The notes below the pieces were generated by a model, which was not told the DNA's origin, ran no database searches, and was given only the letters and a program-made list of their open reading frames with translations. Below are positions 1 through 6,102 of a stretch of DNA of 9,505 nucleotides, in pieces. The position numbers and the translations under genes were made by a program. Location of the stretch: NCBI GenBank assembly GCA_013139755.1, contig WTAG01000349.1, positions 1-9,505 of the forward strand, read 5' to 3'. This DNA comes from Methylomarinum sp. (GTDB lineage Bacteria; Pseudomonadota; Gammaproteobacteria; Methylococcales; Methylomonadaceae). How positions within the stretch are numbered: position 1 is the first letter of the stretch; every line of letters begins with the position of its first letter.

Positions 1-799
1 ATAAAGCGCCACCATAAAACCTTAGGCCTTTACTAATAATATAGCCAACTTCTGTATCGACTAAATAAGTCCATTCATCCTGATCATTATCAAGTCCAAC
101 ACCATTACCGGCATCAAAAGAATCATCAGTATGTCTGTAACGACCACCTGCTCTACCTTTCATAAACCAGTTATTAATAGATTTCACGCCATTAATAGTC
201 ACTTCGGTTCTATATTCATCAGTATCTTTATCGTTATTAATACCCACTACATCTGGCTCAGTCCTTTTGTAGTTATAACTGGTAGTTGCTGAAAGAAAAA
301 TATTTTTGCTTAAAACAAAAGCCACATAAGGTGTTACATCGACCGTATGTACATCGCCTTGACTTCCAATCCCACCTACTTCGTTTTCTGTATAAGCATA
401 ACTCGTTGTCAAGCCAACAAATAAATTACCGAAACGTTTATCCACACCGGCTGTAAATTGATAAATATCATCATCACCTTGTCCCGATATTCCATCATTA
501 CTTATTTCAGTCCATGATACATTTGTCCAGACAGCATCTAGTATAGAACCTTTATCAGCTGAAGCAGCCAACGGGGTTTGACCTAAACTGGCCGTATACA
601 TCGCATTTTCTTCCGATAAAAGCTGATTGGAAACCCTATTAAAAACATTACTACTGATTTGTCTCGCAATATTCCGACCACGTTCCGATTCAATAATATG
701 ATGATACTCATTAAATCCAGGTGATTGCGCCATAACATGGCCCGAAAATAATGCACTGACAAGAGCAAAAAGCCCTAACTTCTGATATTTTTTGTTCAT
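1..799 (-). CDS. Autotransporter-type outer-membrane beta-barrel protein, C-terminus cut by window edge
   Basis: The reading frame is open from an ATG at 799 to the left edge, giving 266 residues with no stop. A Sec signal peptide fills residues 1-24: basic MNKKYQK, a hydrophobic core, then VMA before Gln25. Residues 25-85 are polar and probably a short helix or plug. From about residue 88 alternating aromatic/hydrophobic strands begin (WTNVSW, YQFTAGVDKRFG, LFVGLTTSYAY, VTPYVAF, IFLSATTSYNY, WFMKGRAGGRY). The pairing of 'GVDKRFGNLFVGLTTSYAY' with acidic, Gly/Asn-rich loops resembles the autotransporter beta-domain family (PF03797). No long passenger precedes the barrel, so it may be a stand-alone porin-like or surface barrel rather than a secretor of a large effector. 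GGAG lies 5 nt before the ATG. The family call is by pattern only, and another outer-membrane barrel family is possible. Confidence 0.72.
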   Translation of the reverse strand, partial: MNKKYQKLGLFALVSALFSGHVMAQSPGFNEYHHIIESERGRNIARQISSNVFNRVSNQLLSEENAMYTASLGQTPLAASADKGSILDAVWTNVSWTEISNDGISGQGDDDIYQFTAGVDKRFGNLFVGLTTSYAYTENEVGGIGSQGDVHTVDVTPYVAFVLSKNIFLSATTSYNYKRTEPDVVGINNDKDTDEYRTEVTINGVKSINNWFMKGRAGGRYRHTDDSFDAGNGVGLDNDQDEWTYLVDTEVGYIISKGLRFYGGAL

Positions 800-820
800 C
801 TCTGCTCCAGAATTAACTAC

Positions 821-876
821 CTTAATGTATAAGATTAGTATAATCCGACTTAATGTATAAGATTAGTATAATCCGA
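821..876. repeat. Perfect 28-bp tandem duplication upstream of the barrel gene
   Basis: Bases 821-848 and 849-876 are identical 28-bp units beginning CTTAATGTATAAGATTAG and abutting head to tail. Two further matching bases (CT) begin a third copy at 877. Each unit carries AGTATA, which is TATACT on the minus strand, and TGTATA, which is TATACA. The duplication therefore doubles the AT-rich promoter-like segment 22-77 bp before the start codon at 799. No other copy was noticed in the window. Confidence 0.95.
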
Positions 877-892
877 CTACACAAAAAAGCAA
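837..892 (-). promoter_or_regulatory. Candidate promoter with duplicated -10 boxes for the barrel gene
   Basis: Reading the minus strand, TTGCTT (892-887) and TATACT (870-865) are separated by 16 bp and resemble sigma-70 -35/-10 elements. A second TATACT (842-837) is supplied by the tandem duplication but lacks a good -35 at the right distance. Predicted starts would leave a leader of roughly 60 or 30 nt. The -35 lies just beyond the stop codon of the DUF192 gene, so the barrel gene could be transcribed independently. Confidence 0.42.
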
Positions 893-897
893 CAACA

Positions 898-1350
898 TTA
901 GAAATAAAACAACAAATGATCACCCATTTCAACCTGCTTTCTATTCACAATCCCCGCATTAATTTCTAACATATAGACAGCAGGTCTGGCCGAGTCATAA
1001 ATTTTGCAAGGTTCTTTGACGCAAGGCTGCACATTTTCAAGAATTGAAACAATTCTTCCTTTTGCCGACAAAAAAATAATATCCAATGGAATCAACGTAT
1101 TTTTCATCCATACCCTTTGCACTTCTTCCTGATTAAAATCAAACAACATGCCTCTATTTATTTCCAAATTTTCTCTAAACATAAGACCAATGCGTCTTTG
1201 CATTTTAGTCCTTGCAACTTCAACAGCTATAGTCAAATGTTGTTCAGGAAAGACAACTTTTCCAACACCAAATTTTTCATATTTCTGCTCAGCATATCCG
1301 TTTGTCGTTGTAAAAATAATAGCAAAAACGATAAATATATATTGTTTCAT
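898..1350 (-). CDS. Secreted DUF192 (PF02643) family protein
   Basis: A 150-residue protein of the usual size for exported DUF192 proteins. A Sec signal peptide ends near residue 20 (GYA before Glu21). The diagnostic core follows: RRIGLMFRENL (52-62), GMLFDF (67-72), WMKNTLIPLDIIFL (81-94), GRIVSI (98-103), then a C-P-C spaced pair (Cys110, Cys115), PAVYMLEINAG (123-133) and a terminal GDH. The biochemical role of the family is not established; it adopts a small beta-rich fold in the periplasm. ATG at 1350 is chosen because AAGGTGAG lies 6 nt upstream and the signal peptide then starts properly. An in-frame TTG at 1383 would add 11 polar residues before it. Before the transposon insertion at 1388-1523 the gene would have followed the hydrolase gene by only 22 nt. 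Confidence 0.9.
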   Translation of the reverse strand: MKQYIFIVFAIIFTTTNGYAEQKYEKFGVGKVVFPEQHLTIAVEVARTKMQRRIGLMFRENLEINRGMLFDFNQEEVQRVWMKNTLIPLDIIFLSAKGRIVSILENVQPCVKEPCKIYDSARPAVYMLEINAGIVNRKQVEMGDHLLFYF

Positions 1351-1356
1351 TTTTCT

Positions 1357-1364
1357 CTCACCTT
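1357..1364 (-). promoter_or_regulatory. Shine-Dalgarno site fixing the DUF192 start
   Basis: The minus strand reads AAGGTGAG, 6 nt before ATG 1350. It favours that ATG over the upstream in-frame TTG at 1383, which lacks a comparable site. Confidence 0.7.
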
Positions 1365-1387
1365 TTATCAAGTTATTTCTCAATAAT

Positions 1388-1523
1388 GTAACGTCTCATT
1401 ATTCACAGGTAACGACGTGCAAAGTCATTATGATTCACACAGAGGACACAAAGAACAGCCTTGTAAAACAGATGATACTGTTCTTACTCGGTGTTTTCAT
1501 GCCGGTAGATAATGAGAAGTTAC
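1388..1523. mobile_element. 136-bp MITE with GTAAC ends and 8-bp target duplication (IS66-like ends)
   Basis: The left end (1388-1409) begins GTAACGTCTCATTAT. The right end (1502-1523), read on the other strand, begins GTAACTTCTCATTAT. The two 22-bp ends agree except at about four positions, including a 15-bp stretch with one mismatch. The element is flanked by perfect 8-bp direct repeats TCAATAAT at 1380-1387 and 1524-1531. GTAA tips together with 8-bp target duplications are characteristic of the IS66 family, so an IS66-type transposase probably moved it. At 136 bp it encodes no transposase. Its interior also holds an 8-bp inverted repeat AAGAACAG/CTGTTCTT (1451-1458, 1478-1485). It separates the hydrolase and DUF192 genes, and the TAA stop of the hydrolase lies in its right end. 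The family assignment is inferred from the ends only. Confidence 0.85.
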
Positions 1524-2314
1524 TCAATAATACGTAATATTGCTGGCCATTCATCTTCCCAGCAACATGAATGATCTGTTTCAGCTAACTCATAATATTT
1601 TGCATTCTTCTGGCTATCCGCATATTCATTGATAATAAATGCAGGCACGATATCATCGTCTTGTCCGGCAAAATGAAACTGTTCAATCTGTCCGTCCAAT
1701 TTAGTTTCATCTGCCGGATTTAAAGACTCTTTTAATGCAGAATACCCATGAAATTGACTCCATGCAGTGACATTTAAATTTGCTGATACCGTCACTACTT
1801 TCATCAGATTTTTTATCTTATCAGCCATTAACATCGCAATACTTCCACCACCACTGTAGCCAATAAGCACAACATTATTAAACTTATGCCTTGTTAACCA
1901 GGCATTTAAAACAGACGCCATACTATCGACGACTTCTTTAGAATAGCGATGCGATGTCCAAAACTTATTATGGCACTCAGAGCTATGGTTTAAACCGTAA
2001 TAACAAGGTCTTCCAAGCAAAATTGCAGCTTGCTTATCTTGAGCCATTAATCGCAAAATCAATGGATTTCTAGCCGTTGGATCAACAGCTACCCAACGAT
2101 TTCTTTCCCACGGTGTACCATCCCCATCCAAATAAACATGGAGCGTTTTTCGTCCCATTAAGGGGGTAGATGAATAAACTTGATGCTGAAACTGTGCTGA
2201 AGCAATAATTTCTGCTTTAAAGTCCAGTTCAAGTGCTGTCTCTGCAAAACGCTGAGCGGGTGTTGCGCACCCTGCCAAACTAGCTGCAATAATCAGCAAA
2301 ATAATTTTATTCAC
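1520..2314 (-). CDS. Lipoprotein alpha/beta-hydrolase, probable serine esterase or lipase-like enzyme
   Basis: A 264-residue protein with a lipoprotein signal peptide: a hydrophobic stretch, then lipobox LAGC with lipidated Cys16, so it should be membrane-anchored facing the periplasm. VYLDGDGTPW (60-69) resembles an oxyanion-hole strand-loop. GYSGGG (152-157) is a nucleophile elbow with Ser154. GQDDDIVP (217-224) supplies the acid, and TDHSCCW (246-252) supplies His248. The order Ser-Asp-His fits the alpha/beta-hydrolase fold. The substrate is unknown. The start codon is GTG at 2314, overlapping the TGA of the preceding phosphopantetheinyl transferase gene as GTGA, with AAAGGAT 6 nt upstream, so translational coupling is likely. 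The stop codon is formed at the junction with the miniature transposon. Reconstruction of the uninterrupted site suggests the ancestral protein was one Lys longer. Confidence 0.85.
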   Translation of the reverse strand: MNKIILLIIAASLAGCATPAQRFAETALELDFKAEIIASAQFQHQVYSSTPLMGRKTLHVYLDGDGTPWERNRWVAVDPTARNPLILRLMAQDKQAAILLGRPCYYGLNHSSECHNKFWTSHRYSKEVVDSMASVLNAWLTRHKFNNVVLIGYSGGGSIAMLMADKIKNLMKVVTVSANLNVTAWSQFHGYSALKESLNPADETKLDGQIEQFHFAGQDDDIVPAFIINEYADSQKNAKYYELAETDHSCCWEDEWPAILRIIE

Positions 2315-3006
2315 TTTAACATCCTTTGTTTATAATCAAAACCCAGATTTTTCACCACCAGTGCACAAAAATCATTTTCATTAAGGTCTACCTCCTGTAT
2401 TTTCCAATCATTTGCTACCCCATAGCTATCAGGGATATTTACAAAACGCGCATGATCATCAGGATTAATCACACATTGATCTAATCCCAACGCAATGCCT
2501 CGCCCGACCGCTTTCACAAAGGCTTCTTTTCTTACCCAGAAACGATAAAACATCTGTACTTTTTTATCCTCAGGCAAAGCATACCAATATTGTCTTTCTT
2601 GCTCTGAGAAACATTTATTGACTAGGCCAGAAAGGCTTTTTCTTTCTTTGTATTGCTCTAAATCAACACCAACTTCACTAAAGTTAGTGATGGCTAGTAC
2701 AAATTTATTACCAGTATGCGATAAGTTAAAATAAACAGGATTATTAGCAATAAAGGGCTTGCCATGCTCAGCTGTTTTAAGCTCGATTTTATCTTCTGCA
2801 ATATCCAAATATGAGGCTAGTATTTCTCTTAATGCGCCTCGCATTTTAATATACTTTCTTTGTAGTTCTGGTCTAGTAAATGTTTGTGCTTTCTTTTGCT
2901 CTTCCTGATTAAGTAAAGACCAATACCTTTGATCTTCTATTCCTTTAGATAAGCAGGTATCAGACAAGATATCCCCGTGCCATATTTCAACAAAATGTCC
3001 ATTCAT
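2311..3006 (-). CDS. 4'-phosphopantetheinyl transferase, Sfp type
   Basis: A 231-residue protein, normal for the Sfp/Gsp class, which moves the 4'-phosphopantetheine arm from coenzyme A to a serine of acyl or peptidyl carrier proteins in the cytosol. Family motifs occur in order: HGKPF (81-85), YFNLSHTGN (92-100), GVDLE (113-117, with Mg-binding Asp115 and Glu117) and FWVRKEAFVKAVGRG (156-170, matching WxxKEAxxK with Glu161 and Lys165). All key residues are intact. AAGGAG lies 8 nt before the ATG. No carrier-protein, NRPS or PKS gene is visible, so its partner is elsewhere. It follows the gamma-glutamyltranspeptidase gene by 63 bp on the same strand and overlaps the hydrolase gene by 4 bp, which suggests an operon. 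Confidence 0.93.
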   Translation of the reverse strand: MNGHFVEIWHGDILSDTCLSKGIEDQRYWSLLNQEEQKKAQTFTRPELQRKYIKMRGALREILASYLDIAEDKIELKTAEHGKPFIANNPVYFNLSHTGNKFVLAITNFSEVGVDLEQYKERKSLSGLVNKCFSEQERQYWYALPEDKKVQMFYRFWVRKEAFVKAVGRGIALGLDQCVINPDDHARFVNIPDSYGVANDWKIQEVDLNENDFCALVVKNLGFDYKQRMLK

Positions 3007-3069
3007 TATTAATACTCCTTAACAAGATGCGCTGCAATTTAATAGCCTTATGCTTACAGCATGACCATG

Positions 3070-4746
3070 CTACCTAATCAACGCCAACCCTTCCCCTCGA
3101 GGGTCAGACGCTGCCGATAATTTATTGGTTTTTTTATTTAATTGCACGCCCTGCATATTGCCATATCGGTATCGCACTTCTTTAAATTTATGGCCTAACA
3201 AAGATAAACCTTCAAGCTCATCATTAGTCATCCCACCTTTCTCGTATTGAATCAAATCGGGGATATATTGATGATGAAACCTTGGTAACTGCACCCACGA
3301 CTCAGGGCCTTTACCTTGTGCAAAATCTAATGCCGCTAATAACACCATAGAGATAATTCGACTACCACCAGGCGTACCCAGCACAGCGATACGACTATCA
3401 TCTTCAATAAAAGTAGGTGTCATACTGGATAACATACGTTTACCCGGTTCTATTGCATTAGCCACGCCTCCGACTAAACCATAACCATTCATTGCCCCAA
3501 CTTTACTTACAAAATCGTCCATTTCGTCATTTAAAAGCACACCCGTGCCTTCAGCCACAAAACCCGAACCAAAAGGAAAATTAACACTCAATGTAGCAGC
3601 CACCCTATTACCTTCTTTATCGATAATAGAGAAATGCGTGGTATTTCTACCACCACTTTTATCTGCCGTATTACCTGCCAAAAGATCACTAGGCAATGCC
3701 TTATCTAATCTAACAGATGCCCTCAACCCTGCGGCATAATCATGATTAATCAATCGTTTTACCGGTACATCAACAAAATCACTATCACCCAAGTAAAGCG
3801 CTCTATCGTGATAAGCTCTACGCATCGCCTCACTAATAATATGTTTTCGTGCCACTTCATCCAATGATTCGAGTTGATAAGCAGACAATATATTTAAAGC
3901 TTCAACCAACACAATCCCACCCGATGATGGCAATGCCGCGCTGGTGATTTTAATACTTTTATACTGACCTCTAATTGGTTCCCTTTCTATAACTTGGTAT
4001 TGATCAAAATCTTCTTGTGTCCAGATGCCTCCTGCTTTTTTAACACTACTAATAAATCGATCAGCAACTTCTCCGGCATAAAAGCCTTTTTTACCCAGCT
4101 TTGCCAATTGCGTCAGCGTATTTGCCAAATCTGTTTGTTGCAGAATTGATTTCTCAGTAGGTACTAAATTGTCATTAAGAAAAATACTCGCTGCCTGAAG
4201 GTTATTTTGTAAAACTGACAATCTAAAACGCAATAACTTCCTATGCCTTTCCCCTATAACAAACCCTTGCTGAGCATAACGTATTGCCGGCTGTAAAACC
4301 CGAGCCAAAGGTAGGCGACCATATTTTTCAGACAAGTGCACGATTGCTGCTGGTAACCCTGGTATCCCTGCTGATAACACACCATTTCGGGATAAACCCT
4401 TAACCACGTTACCTTGCGCGTCAAGAAACATATCTTTTGTTGCTGCAAGTGGCGCTTTTTCCCTGCCGTCTATCATGGTTTCAAAACCATCACTAGCTCT
4501 ATGTAGCAACCAAAAGCCACCACCACCTAATCCTGATCCTGCTGGCTCTACAACTGACAAAGCAGCACTCACCGCAACAGCTGCATCAAATGCATTTCCA
4601 CCTTGTTTTAATACTTCAAATCCTGCCAGCGTTGCCAAAGGGTGGGCACTAGCAATAGCTGATTTTTGCTCTGCCGCAACTACCCACTGACTATTTAAAA
4701 ATAGCAGTAAAAAAACCAGTAAAACTTTATTATTTAAACTTATCAT
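3070..4746 (-). CDS. ggt: Gamma-glutamyltranspeptidase precursor (glutathione hydrolase)
   Basis: A 558-residue Ntn-hydrolase precursor of usual length, exported by a signal peptide (about residues 1-24, VVAA before Glu26) and expected to act in the periplasm on glutathione and other gamma-glutamyl compounds. It should self-cleave before Thr369 in NTTHFS (368-373) to give large and small subunits; this Thr would be the nucleophile. Substrate-binding signatures are present: GREKAP (94-99, Arg95 for the glutamate carboxylate), the lid-like NDEMDDF (406-412), YGLVGG (422-427), LSSMTPT (439-445) and GTPGGSRII (457-465, oxyanion glycines). The N-terminal SAHPLAT, GGNAFDAAVAV and GSGLGGGGF blocks are also typical. 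It is the first gene of the minus-strand cluster. A purine-rich GGGGGAAGAGAG lies upstream of the ATG. Its promoter must lie in the short stretch 4747-4786 or inside the adjoining palindromic element. Confidence 0.96.
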   Translation of the reverse strand: MISLNNKVLLVFLLLFLNSQWVVAAEQKSAIASAHPLATLAGFEVLKQGGNAFDAAVAVSAALSVVEPAGSGLGGGGFWLLHRASDGFETMIDGREKAPLAATKDMFLDAQGNVVKGLSRNGVLSAGIPGLPAAIVHLSEKYGRLPLARVLQPAIRYAQQGFVIGERHRKLLRFRLSVLQNNLQAASIFLNDNLVPTEKSILQQTDLANTLTQLAKLGKKGFYAGEVADRFISSVKKAGGIWTQEDFDQYQVIEREPIRGQYKSIKITSAALPSSGGIVLVEALNILSAYQLESLDEVARKHIISEAMRRAYHDRALYLGDSDFVDVPVKRLINHDYAAGLRASVRLDKALPSDLLAGNTADKSGGRNTTHFSIIDKEGNRVAATLSVNFPFGSGFVAEGTGVLLNDEMDDFVSKVGAMNGYGLVGGVANAIEPGKRMLSSMTPTFIEDDSRIAVLGTPGGSRIISMVLLAALDFAQGKGPESWVQLPRFHHQYIPDLIQYEKGGMTNDELEGLSLLGHKFKEVRYRYGNMQGVQLNKKTNKLSAASDPRGEGLALIR

Positions 4747-4786
4747 GCTTAGACTCTCTTCCCCCAGGAATGATACGATTCAGTCT

Positions 4787-4950
4787 TATACTCCGCGCGG
4801 TTAAGTTTTCGGCTTTTATCTTGAGTTGATTTTTGTTGAGAGCAAGGCGCTGAAATAGGCGCATAGCAAGCTACGCAACTATTTCAGCAACGCAGCTATC
4901 AGCAAAAAAACAGCCAATAGAAAACCGAAAACTTAACCGCTCGGAGTATA
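4787..4950. mobile_element. 164-bp long-palindrome MITE-like element
   Basis: The ends are inverted repeats. The left end begins TATACTCCGCGCGGTTAAG and the right end, read in reverse, begins TATACTCCGAGCGGTTAAG. The first 30 positions differ at two. The similarity continues with gaps to the centre, where GCTGAAATAG (4851-4860) pairs with CTATTTCAGC (4881-4890) around TAGCAAGCTA. The whole unit can therefore fold into one long imperfect hairpin. No coding frame of note exists in it. The outermost TA on each side could be a TA target duplication, as with IS630/Tc1-type elements, but it is indistinguishable from the repeat itself. It occupies most of the divergent gap between ggt and the GlxR-like gene. 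The rest of the gap (4951-5136) holds only a weak promoter candidate. Confidence 0.85.
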
Positions 4951-5058
4951 TGCCTACCAATTTACATGTTTTTAGCAGTGTAATTAAAAGTATCGAGATT
5001 GTTGTTACAAAAAATAAGGAGAAAACAAACAATTCTCTTCTTCAGACCTCTCTTTCCC

Positions 5059-5087
5059 TACACTTTTAATGACACTCTATTTATACT
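5059..5087 (+). promoter_or_regulatory. Weak sigma-70 promoter candidate for the GlxR-like gene
   Basis: TATACT (5082-5087) is a good -10 box, and TACACT (5059-5064) is a poor -35 at a 17-bp distance. The predicted start near 5094 leaves about 43 nt before ATG 5137. If real, it rules out the longer in-frame ATG at 4999. Confidence 0.33.
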
Positions 5088-5136
5088 ATTCCACCTTAAG
5101 TTGGTCGACAATCATATCATTCAAACACATAGAATA

Positions 5137-6012
5137 ATGACAAAAAAACAACCTACCTTAGGCTTTATTGGAATTGGTCTAATGGGAAAACCCATGACCT
5201 TACGCTTGCTAGAAGCCGGATTTAAGGTCAATGTATGGAACCGTTCCCAGGGTAAACTACCCCCTGTTACTAATGCAGGAGCCATTGCATTTACATCAGT
5301 TAGCGAGCTAGTCAAAGCCTCTGACATCATCATTTTATGCTTAGCCAATACCGCCGTTGTTGAATCTGTCGTACAAACTGAGATCATTAACGCTGGTTCT
5401 GCTAATAAATTAGTCATTGATTTATCCAGCATACATCCCGAAACCACCAAACAATTAGCTACACAATTAAAACAACAGTGCAGCATGAACTGGGTCGATG
5501 CACCTGTTTCCGGTGGTACCGCAGGTGCAGAACAAGGCACCTTGGCGATTATGGCAGGCGGAACAATTGAAGATATTGAAACCGCCAAAATCATATTAAA
5601 ACCCTTATACAAACAACTCACTCACATGGGGGGTGTTGGTAGCGGTCAAGTCACTAAAATTTGTAATCAAATGATTGTCAGTTGTAATGTAATGGTAATC
5701 GCAGAAATGATGGCATTAGCCAAATCATCCGGTGTTGATGCAGAAAAAATCCCACAAGCCCTTACCGGTGGTTTTGCCGATTCCAAACCGCTACAAATTG
5801 TCGGTCCCGAAATGGCAACAGACACCTTTGAACCGATAAAATGGCGAGTACAGACCTTATTAAAAGATTTGAATATGGCCGTTGATTTATCCACCCAGCA
5901 AGGCAATTCCATCCCCATGTCGGGTCTTGCCGCACAATTAATGCAACTGCATGGTAATCAAGGTTATTTAGAACAAGATCCTTCGACCTTGATTAAGCTG
6001 TTTAGTAAATAA
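5137..6012 (+). CDS. glxR: NAD(P)-dependent beta-hydroxyacid dehydrogenase, GlxR-like (tartronate semialdehyde reductase)
   Basis: A 291-residue protein of standard length for the 3-hydroxyisobutyrate dehydrogenase/GlxR family. GFIGIGLMGKPM (9-20) is the Rossmann dinucleotide loop. VIDLSSIHPETT (93-104) and DAPVSGGTAGAEQGTLAIM (121-139) form the substrate-binding region. GSGQVTKICNQ (168-178) carries catalytic Lys174. LLKDLNMA (241-248) contains the conserved second Lys. GGFADSKPLQ (211-220) resembles the GGFASSRIL segment of enterobacterial GlxR more than 3-hydroxyisobutyrate dehydrogenase. The gene precedes hyi on the same strand. The pair would turn hydroxypyruvate into tartronate semialdehyde and then D-glycerate, which supports the GlxR assignment over alternatives such as succinic or glyoxylate semialdehyde reductase. 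ATG 5137 is chosen because the family starts just before the Rossmann strand. An in-frame ATG at 4999 would add 46 non-homologous residues. The Shine-Dalgarno sequence is weak. Confidence 0.8.
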   Translation: MTKKQPTLGFIGIGLMGKPMTLRLLEAGFKVNVWNRSQGKLPPVTNAGAIAFTSVSELVKASDIIILCLANTAVVESVVQTEIINAGSANKLVIDLSSIHPETTKQLATQLKQQCSMNWVDAPVSGGTAGAEQGTLAIMAGGTIEDIETAKIILKPLYKQLTHMGGVGSGQVTKICNQMIVSCNVMVIAEMMALAKSSGVDAEKIPQALTGGFADSKPLQIVGPEMATDTFEPIKWRVQTLLKDLNMAVDLSTQQGNSIPMSGLAAQLMQLHGNQGYLEQDPSTLIKLFSK

Positions 6013-6018
6013 AAGCAA

Positions 6019-6084
6019 GATGGGCAAAGCGTTAAGTAGCCCATCATTTAAAGTTTGATGGGCACGAAAGAACCTTTGCCCATC
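6019..6084. repeat. Head-to-head pair of GATGGGC...GCCCATC palindromic repeats (REP-like doublet)
   Basis: GATGGGC occurs at 6019-6025 and 6057-6063, and GCCCATC at 6039-6045 and 6078-6084. Each successive pair makes a 27-28 bp hairpin unit. The second unit is inverted relative to the first, so the outer arms GATGGGCAAAG (6019-6029) and CTTTGCCCATC (6074-6084) are a perfect 11-bp inverted repeat. The middle arms also pair across an 11-nt loop. The doublet fills the gap between glxR and hyi and ends 18 nt before ATG 6103. It has the shape of dispersed REP/BIME sequences. It could modulate mRNA stability or expression of hyi, but no T-run makes it a standard terminator. Confidence 0.85.
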
Positions 6085-6102
6085 CTTCATACGAGACTCT
6101 CA

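Noticed and set aside
583..768. Minus-strand 61-codon frame
   Set aside because: It lies within the long autotransporter-type frame (1-799, minus) in another phase and shows no features of its own.
1451..1485. AAGAACAG/CTGTTCTT hairpin as an operon terminator
   Set aside because: The 19-nt loop and lack of a T-run make it weak, and it belongs to the interior of the miniature transposon.
1117..1537. Plus-strand frames of 89 and 129 codons
   Set aside because: They are antisense to the DUF192 gene and run through the miniature transposon. They have no ribosome site and no family signature.
4999..5136. Upstream ATG at 4999 extending the GlxR-like protein by 46 residues
   Set aside because: The added residues are not part of the family fold and a -10 candidate lies inside them. 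The AAGGAG within this stretch precedes an in-frame ATT, not an ATG or GTG.
5121..5918. Minus-strand frames of 166 and 83 codons opposite glxR
   Set aside because: These are shadows of the intact GlxR-like gene, and the antisense translation has no domain pattern.
6055..6102. TTG start for hydroxypyruvate isomerase at 6055
   Set aside because: The 16 extra residues are encoded by the palindromic repeat, and the family N-terminus matches from ATG 6103.
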